NCBI GenBank assembly: GCA_964510955.1
Contig: CAZEDW010000007.1
Span: 61,011-125,010, forward strand
Direction: 5' to 3'
From: JAFLCM01 sp964510955
GTDB taxonomy: Bacteria > Planctomycetota > Phycisphaerae > Phycisphaerales > UBA1924
Length of the DNA: 64,000 nt
Made by a program: the position numbers and the translations under genes. A model generated the notes under the pieces. The model did not search any database and had not been told where the DNA came from. It worked only from the letters and a program-made list of their open reading frames with translations. Positions 59,715-64,000 of this stretch are shown piece by piece; position 1 is the first letter of the stretch, and every line of letters begins with the position of its first letter.

Positions 59715-62561
59715 ATGGCCGAGCCGCCCCTCATTACGACGTGCCGACCGCGACAGGCGGCGAGCGACTGGTTCCGACTGGCGCTGCCTCACGCGGCGGT
59801 CTTGGTGCTGGTTCTGGCATTCATCCAGCTCTCGAACGTCGGCGAGCGACGGCGCGCCCGTGAAGCGGAGACGACTTTCGAGACGGAGCGCCGGGCCGAG
59901 CTGGCGTCGGAAGCCGCGCGGGTGTCACGAGTTTTCCGGGCGATGTACGAAGGGCTGCGCACCATCGCGCGGCTGCCGGGCGTGCGCGCTATCGACCGCC
60001 GTGCTCGGGGCTTCGAAGATGATGCGCGCACAACCGTTCAGGAGATCTACAACAACCTTGGTTCGAGCGTCGCGATGTCGGAGGTGTACATCGTGCCGGT
60101 CAAGATGCACCCGGACGAGCTCGATCCGGAAACCGGCGAGCTGCAGACGCCGATCATCACGTTCGATCACCTGGTCGTCGGCAAGTCTGCCGGGGATCCA
60201 GCCGGCACCGAGGCCGAGGGGGAAGGACAGGAGGCGGAGGAGATCGAGATCTTCGAATACCGGGAGATGCGCCGCCAACTCGATTGGATGGAAAAGCACT
60301 GCCCGACCGAGCAATCGGTCAAGGGGCTCGCGTACCCGGCGCTGCTCAGCGCCCAGGTCATTACATGCGACAACTCCCGCTTTGATCCGCGCCGCCCGGA
60401 CGATGCGGCCCGAACCGGGGTGGTGTACTCGGTACCGTTCTTCGGTCCCGACGGCCGGCTCAAGGGCTGTGTCAGCGGCGTCATCCTCAGCGCCGTGCTG
60501 GGAGAGGTGCTGGCCGGCGGCGACGCGGCCCTGGTGCTGAACGATGGTGAGAGCTTTATCTGCTCTCAGCGCCCGGGATGGATGTCGGACAATCTGGCCG
60601 GCGCCGCGAACGGGGTGCAGAGCTTGGCGCCCTCGTACTTCGAAGCCAAGGTGATAGACGCCGCGGGGACTGATCGGGCCGTGAAGGTGATCCTTGCGAA
60701 GGGTTCCGGCGAGCTCGAGTCCTTTGCCGAGCTCGTGTCGGTGCGATGGGAGGCGGCGTTCATGAGGTTCGGGGCGGTCTTTGTCGGCTGCGTCCTGGCG
60801 CTGGCCATCGCCGCTGGCCAGCGCTGGAGTCGGCGGACTGCTCACCGAGCGCGGGAGCTCGAGCTGGCGGTGGCCAGCCGGACCCGCGAGCTGACCGAAG
60901 CCGTCGCCGCCGCCGAGTCGGCGAACCGAGCAAAGAGCGCGTTCCTGGCGAATATGAGCCACGAAATTCGGACACCGATGAACGGCGTCTCGGGGATGCT
61001 CGACCTGGTGCTCTCCACGGCCCTGAGCGAGCAGCAGGGCCAGTACCTGACGATGGCCAAGCAATCCGTCTCCGCGCTGACCGGCGTCATCAACGACATC
61101 CTGGATTACTCGAAGATCGAGGCGGGCAAGTTCGAGCTGAGCCCGGAGGAGTTCAGCGTGCGGGAGATCGTCGACGGCGCATCGATGCTGCTGGCCGAGC
61201 GGGCCCAGGCGAAACGCCTCGACTTCACGACCGCCGTGGCGCCGGATGTCCCCGAGCGGGTCGTGGGTGACGGGCTGCGTATCCGCCAGGTGCTGATCAA
61301 CCTGATTGGTAACGCGGTGAAGTTCACGTCGAGCGGGGCGGTCGCCGTGCGGGCATCGCTCGAGAGCCATGGCGGCAGACGTGCCGTCGTTCGTTTCCAG
61401 GTGAGCGACTCGGGCATCGGTATGACGCCGCAGCAATGCTCGGGCCTGTTTGAGCCGTTCTCTCAGGCCGATGTCTCAACAACCAGGAAGTTCGGCGGGA
61501 CTGGGCTGGGGCTGGCGATCAGCAAGCGGCTCATCGAATCGATCGAGGGCCAGGTTGGGGTGGAGTCCGAGCCGGGAAGGGGCTCGACGTTCTGGTTCTC
61601 GGTTCCGCTGACGGTTGTCCAGGCGAGCGGTCGGGTCGGCGCGCCGGTGGCGCCCGGCTTGAGGGGCCGGATCATCAGGTTGCTCGGTGGCTCTGACGGC
61701 GAGCGCGCGGTTCTGCGCGTCTACGCCGAAAGCTGGGGGATGCGTGTCATCGACGACGCCGAATCAGGCGGCGACGTAGAGCCGGGCGATGGGAGTTGCC
61801 CAGGCCCACTCAATCTGGATTTTGTCCTAGTGGACCGTCGAATGCTGGGGGAACACGTCGCTGATGCGGTTGACGGGCTGAGATCCGGGCCGGGGATGGA
61901 CGGCGCCCGGTGGATTCTCCAGTGCCCGCTCGCGGAGATGATGGAGCCGACGCGTTTGAAGGCCCTTGGCTTCGCGGCTCAAGTCGTGACACCGGTATCT
62001 CAGTCGGCGCTGCTGAACGCCCTGCTGCTGGCCGGGGCTTGCGGCACGGAGAGCGCTCGGGTGGCTGCGGTCCGGCCGGCGCCTGGGTCGATCCAGACCG
62101 GCGCCGGCGCGAATCCCGCGGGACGCGTCAGGGTGCTGGTGGCGGAGGACAACGAGATCAACCAGATCATCGACCGAGAACTGCTGGCGCAGGCCGGCTG
62201 CGCTTGCGAGATTGTGGAGAATGGCAGGCAGGCGGTCGAGGCGGTTCAGCGGTCGAGGTTTGACGCGGTGCTGATGGACTGCCAGATGCCGGAGATGGAC
62301 GGTTACGAGGCCACCCGCGAGATTCGGCGGCTGGAGCGGTTGGGAGGTCTGGCCGGGGGCATGACCCAGCCGCTACCGATAATCGCGCTCACCGCCAACG
62401 CCATGCTGGGGGACCGAGAGAAGTGCATCGAAGCGGGCATGAGCGACTACCTGACCAAGCCGATAGACATCGCGGCGCTCACAGGATCATTGAGCCGCGC
62501 GGTGCCGGGCGACGCCCGGGTCCACGTGACAGTCGCGCAGCACGGAGGTTCAGCGATATGA
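59715..62561 (+). CDS. Hybrid sensor histidine kinase with two receivers
   Basis: A 948-residue membrane kinase. One membrane helix (AAVLVLVLAFIQL, about residues 30-42), a periplasmic sensor of about 300 residues and a second helix (AVFVGCVLALAIAAG, about 350-365) come first. Then follow HisKA with the phospho-His in MSHEIRTPMNGV, HATPase (RQVLINLIGNAVKFT; GTGLGLAISK), a degenerate receiver (DFVLVDRRM, lacking the acidic pair) and a canonical receiver (VLVAEDNEINQ; AVLMDCQMPEMDGYEA; TKPID). Phosphate should pass from the kinase to the second receiver and then to the separate HPt encoded next, which overlaps by ATGA. The signal is unknown. Confidence 0.93.
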   Translation: MAEPPLITTCRPRQAASDWFRLALPHAAVLVLVLAFIQLSNVGERRRAREAETTFETERRAELASEAARVSRVFRAMYEGLRTIARLPGVRAIDRRARGFEDDARTTVQEIYNNLGSSVAMSEVYIVPVKMHPDELDPETGELQTPIITFDHLVVGKSAGDPAGTEAEGEGQEAEEIEIFEYREMRRQLDWMEKHCPTEQSVKGLAYPALLSAQVITCDNSRFDPRRPDDAARTGVVYSVPFFGPDGRLKGCVSGVILSAVLGEVLAGGDAALVLNDGESFICSQRPGWMSDNLAGAANGVQSLAPSYFEAKVIDAAGTDRAVKVILAKGSGELESFAELVSVRWEAAFMRFGAVFVGCVLALAIAAGQRWSRRTAHRARELELAVASRTRELTEAVAAAESANRAKSAFLANMSHEIRTPMNGVSGMLDLVLSTALSEQQGQYLTMAKQSVSALTGVINDILDYSKIEAGKFELSPEEFSVREIVDGASMLLAERAQAKRLDFTTAVAPDVPERVVGDGLRIRQVLINLIGNAVKFTSSGAVAVRASLESHGGRRAVVRFQVSDSGIGMTPQQCSGLFEPFSQADVSTTRKFGGTGLGLAISKRLIESIEGQVGVESEPGRGSTFWFSVPLTVVQASGRVGAPVAPGLRGRIIRLLGGSDGERAVLRVYAESWGMRVIDDAESGGDVEPGDGSCPGPLNLDFVLVDRRMLGEHVADAVDGLRSGPGMDGARWILQCPLAEMMEPTRLKALGFAAQVVTPVSQSALLNALLLAGACGTESARVAAVRPAPGSIQTGAGANPAGRVRVLVAEDNEINQIIDRELLAQAGCACEIVENGRQAVEAVQRSRFDAVLMDCQMPEMDGYEATREIRRLERLGGLAGGMTQPLPIIALTANAMLGDREKCIEAGMSDYLTKPIDIAALTGSLSRAVPGDARVHVTVAQHGGSAI

Positions 62562-62959
62562 GCATCAATGAGACAAGCGCAGCGACGGGCACCGCCGGCG
62601 GCACCGCTGGTGGATCGTTCGATCGAGCTGCGCTTCTTGACCGTTGCATGGGCAGCCCGCAGTTGGCCAAGGAGATCCTGGGCAAGTGCCTGGCGCAGCT
62701 CGAACAGAGCATGCCGCTGCTGCGCTCGGCGGCCGAGGCATCGCGGCTGGCTGAGGTGCGGCAGATTGCCCACAAGCTCCGCGGTTCGACCGGGGCCATC
62801 GGCGCGGGCCGGCTCTCTGAATCGCTGGCGGCGCTCGAGTCGCTGGCCTCGAGCGAGTCGGCGCGGATCGCGCCGGAGCAGCTGGCGGTGATCAAATCTG
62901 AGGTGGATGAACTGGTGGCGAGCATCAGGCACGCGACGGGTGCCGGGGGGGCTTGGTGA
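62558..62959 (+). CDS. Histidine phosphotransfer (HPt) protein
   Basis: A 133-residue four-helix HPt protein with the phospho-His in QIAHKLRGSTGAIGA. A short Gly/Ala/Thr-rich leader precedes the fold. Overlaps the kinase stop by ATGA and the next start by GTGA, so all three are translated together. It should shuttle phosphate from the hybrid kinase's receiver to the receiver of the HD-GYP protein. Confidence 0.88.
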   Translation: MSINETSAATGTAGGTAGGSFDRAALLDRCMGSPQLAKEILGKCLAQLEQSMPLLRSAAEASRLAEVRQIAHKLRGSTGAIGAGRLSESLAALESLASSESARIAPEQLAVIKSEVDELVASIRHATGAGGAW

Positions 62960-63972
62960 ATATTCTGGTCGCCGATGACGATGACGTTTCGCGGAGCCTG
63001 CTTTCAGCGGCGCTGTCCGTCGGTGGGCACGAGGTGACGGCGGTCGAACGCGGCGACGAGGCCCTGCGCCTGGCCCTGGCGGATGAGTTCCGGATGCTGG
63101 TCCTGGACTGGCACATGCCCGGGATGGACGGGGTGGATGTGTGCCGGCGCGTTCGGCAGGCGGAGCTGTCGGGCTATGTGTATGTGATTCTGCTCACGGC
63201 GGGCAGCAAGTCCGGCGATGCGGTCAAGGCGCTCGAGGCCGGCGCGGACGATTTCGTGCACAAGCCGTTCGACCCGGCGGAACTGCAGGCGCGGGTTCGG
63301 GCGGGTGAGCGGGTGATCTCGCTGGAAACACGCGAGATGACGATCTTCGCGATGGCCAAGCTGGCCGAGTCGCGCGACCCCGAGACCGGGGCGCACCTGG
63401 AGCGGGTGCGCAGCTACTGCAAAGTCCTGGGGCAGCACCTGGCTGACCAGGGCGCTTTGAAGGTGGAAAACCCGCGCGAGTATGTGCGGCAGCTCTACCT
63501 GACCAGCCCGCTGCACGACATCGGCAAGGTGGGCATCCCGGACTGCGTCCTGCTCAAGCCCGGCCGGCTCAACGACCGCGAGTATGCGATCATGAAGACG
63601 CACACCACGCTCGGCGCCGAGACGCTGGACGCCGCGACGCGCTCCTATCCCGGCACGACGTTCCTGGAGATGGCGCGCGACATCGCGCTGACGCACCACG
63701 AGCGCTGGGACGGATCGGGCTACCCCTACGGGATTTCCGGCGAGAACATCCCGCTCAGCGGGCGGATCACCGCGGTCGCGGACGTGTACGACGCGCTGAC
63801 CTCGGCGCGGGTCTACAAGGCCGCGATGACGCACGACGTCGCCAAGGCGATGATCCAGAAGGACGCGGGGACGCACTTTGACCCCGCGCTGGTGCAAGCG
63901 TTCCTGGCGTGCGAGGATCGGTTCATCGAAACGCGCGAGCGATACCGCGAGGTGCTGGCCGAGGCGGCGTGA
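62956..63972 (+). CDS. Receiver-HD-GYP response regulator (c-di-GMP phosphodiesterase type)
   Basis: A 338-residue protein. Residues 1-120 are a receiver with ADDDD, phosphoacceptor in MLVLDWHMPGMDG and Lys in VHKPF. Residues 145-330 are an HD-GYP domain with HDIGKVGIPD and HHERWDGSGYP. HD-GYP enzymes hydrolyse cyclic di-GMP, so the phosphorelay probably ends in control of that messenger. The GTG at 62956 is taken as start because it forms a GTGA overlap with the HPt stop; TTG at 62953 is the alternative. Full length before the window end. Confidence 0.92.
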   Translation: MNILVADDDDVSRSLLSAALSVGGHEVTAVERGDEALRLALADEFRMLVLDWHMPGMDGVDVCRRVRQAELSGYVYVILLTAGSKSGDAVKALEAGADDFVHKPFDPAELQARVRAGERVISLETREMTIFAMAKLAESRDPETGAHLERVRSYCKVLGQHLADQGALKVENPREYVRQLYLTSPLHDIGKVGIPDCVLLKPGRLNDREYAIMKTHTTLGAETLDAATRSYPGTTFLEMARDIALTHHERWDGSGYPYGISGENIPLSGRITAVADVYDALTSARVYKAAMTHDVAKAMIQKDAGTHFDPALVQAFLACEDRFIETRERYREVLAEAA

Positions 63973-64000
63973 CGCCGGGCCGGCCCGGCGGCGGCGCGCG

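Noticed and set aside
1..64000. CRISPR array
   Set aside because: No series of regularly spaced direct repeats of 25-40 bases is visible. The only tandem repeat is the coding one in nosL.

Overview
The window looks like a piece of a high-GC Planctomycetota chromosome, most likely Phycisphaerae or a relative. Signs are a DUF1559-style prepilin, secreted proteins ending in an Arg-rich PEP-CTERM-like tail, a dockerin-like EF-hand pair inside a giant YD/RHS protein, a planctomycete-type sigma-70-like factor and a clade II nitrous oxide reductase cluster. The lineage is inferred from gene style; no rRNA is present.

Region 1 (1-10.4 kb, minus strand except one gene) is accessory DNA. It opens with the edge of a phage-like packaging module: a large terminase cut by the window start, a small-terminase-like protein and a ParB-methyltransferase fusion. 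A 1525-residue protein follows that joins a GntR winged helix, a NACHT/STAND-type NTPase, a helical-repeat body and a C-terminal PD-(D/E)xK nuclease-like domain. This is the best candidate for an undescribed defence system. Next come a divergent LRAT-like acyltransferase/XRE-regulator pair and an ankyrin-like protein.

Region 2 (10.6-21.5 kb, minus strand) is a nitrous oxide respiration locus: diheme cytochrome c, NosZ, a membrane protein, NosD, NosF, NosY, NosL, an Rrf2 regulator, an RIC-type di-iron repair protein, a CopD-like membrane protein, a metal-binding lipoprotein and a second Rrf2 regulator. Many joints are 4-base ATGA overlaps. A consensus promoter with an overlapping palindrome sits at the head. 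No nitrite or NO reductase is present, so the visible function is N2O reduction plus nitrosative-damage repair.

Region 3 (22-31.3 kb) is core metabolism: an NfeD/ClpP-class protease-like protein, enoyl-CoA hydratase, acyl-CoA dehydrogenase and the E1 alpha and beta subunits of a 2-oxoacid dehydrogenase, which together suggest branched-chain or fatty acid oxidation. A secreted protein, a membrane protein and tRNA-Ile(GAU) follow.

Region 4 (32-41.6 kb) is a toxin island: a 2142-residue RHS/YD-repeat protein with an AT-richer C-terminal tip resembling the DUF2380 (HHxFPQ) toxins, an overlapping low-GC gene, an intact IS5-family element, a double-CxxCG protein of the kind paired with DUF2380 proteins in myxobacteria, a decayed transposase and a duplicated, frameshifted rhs fragment.

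Region 5 (41.8-64 kb) is mostly housekeeping and signalling: a prepilin-like protein with a strong terminator, a cluster of GNA-triloop hairpins, methionyl-tRNA synthetase, an M16-like protein, an HTH-receiver protein, a secreted HEAT protein with a degenerate receiver-like segment, a sigma-like factor and partner, PdxA, a membrane P-loop ATPase, a trypsin-like PEP-CTERM protein, HrpA helicase and a three-gene overlapping phosphorelay (hybrid kinase, HPt, receiver-HD-GYP).
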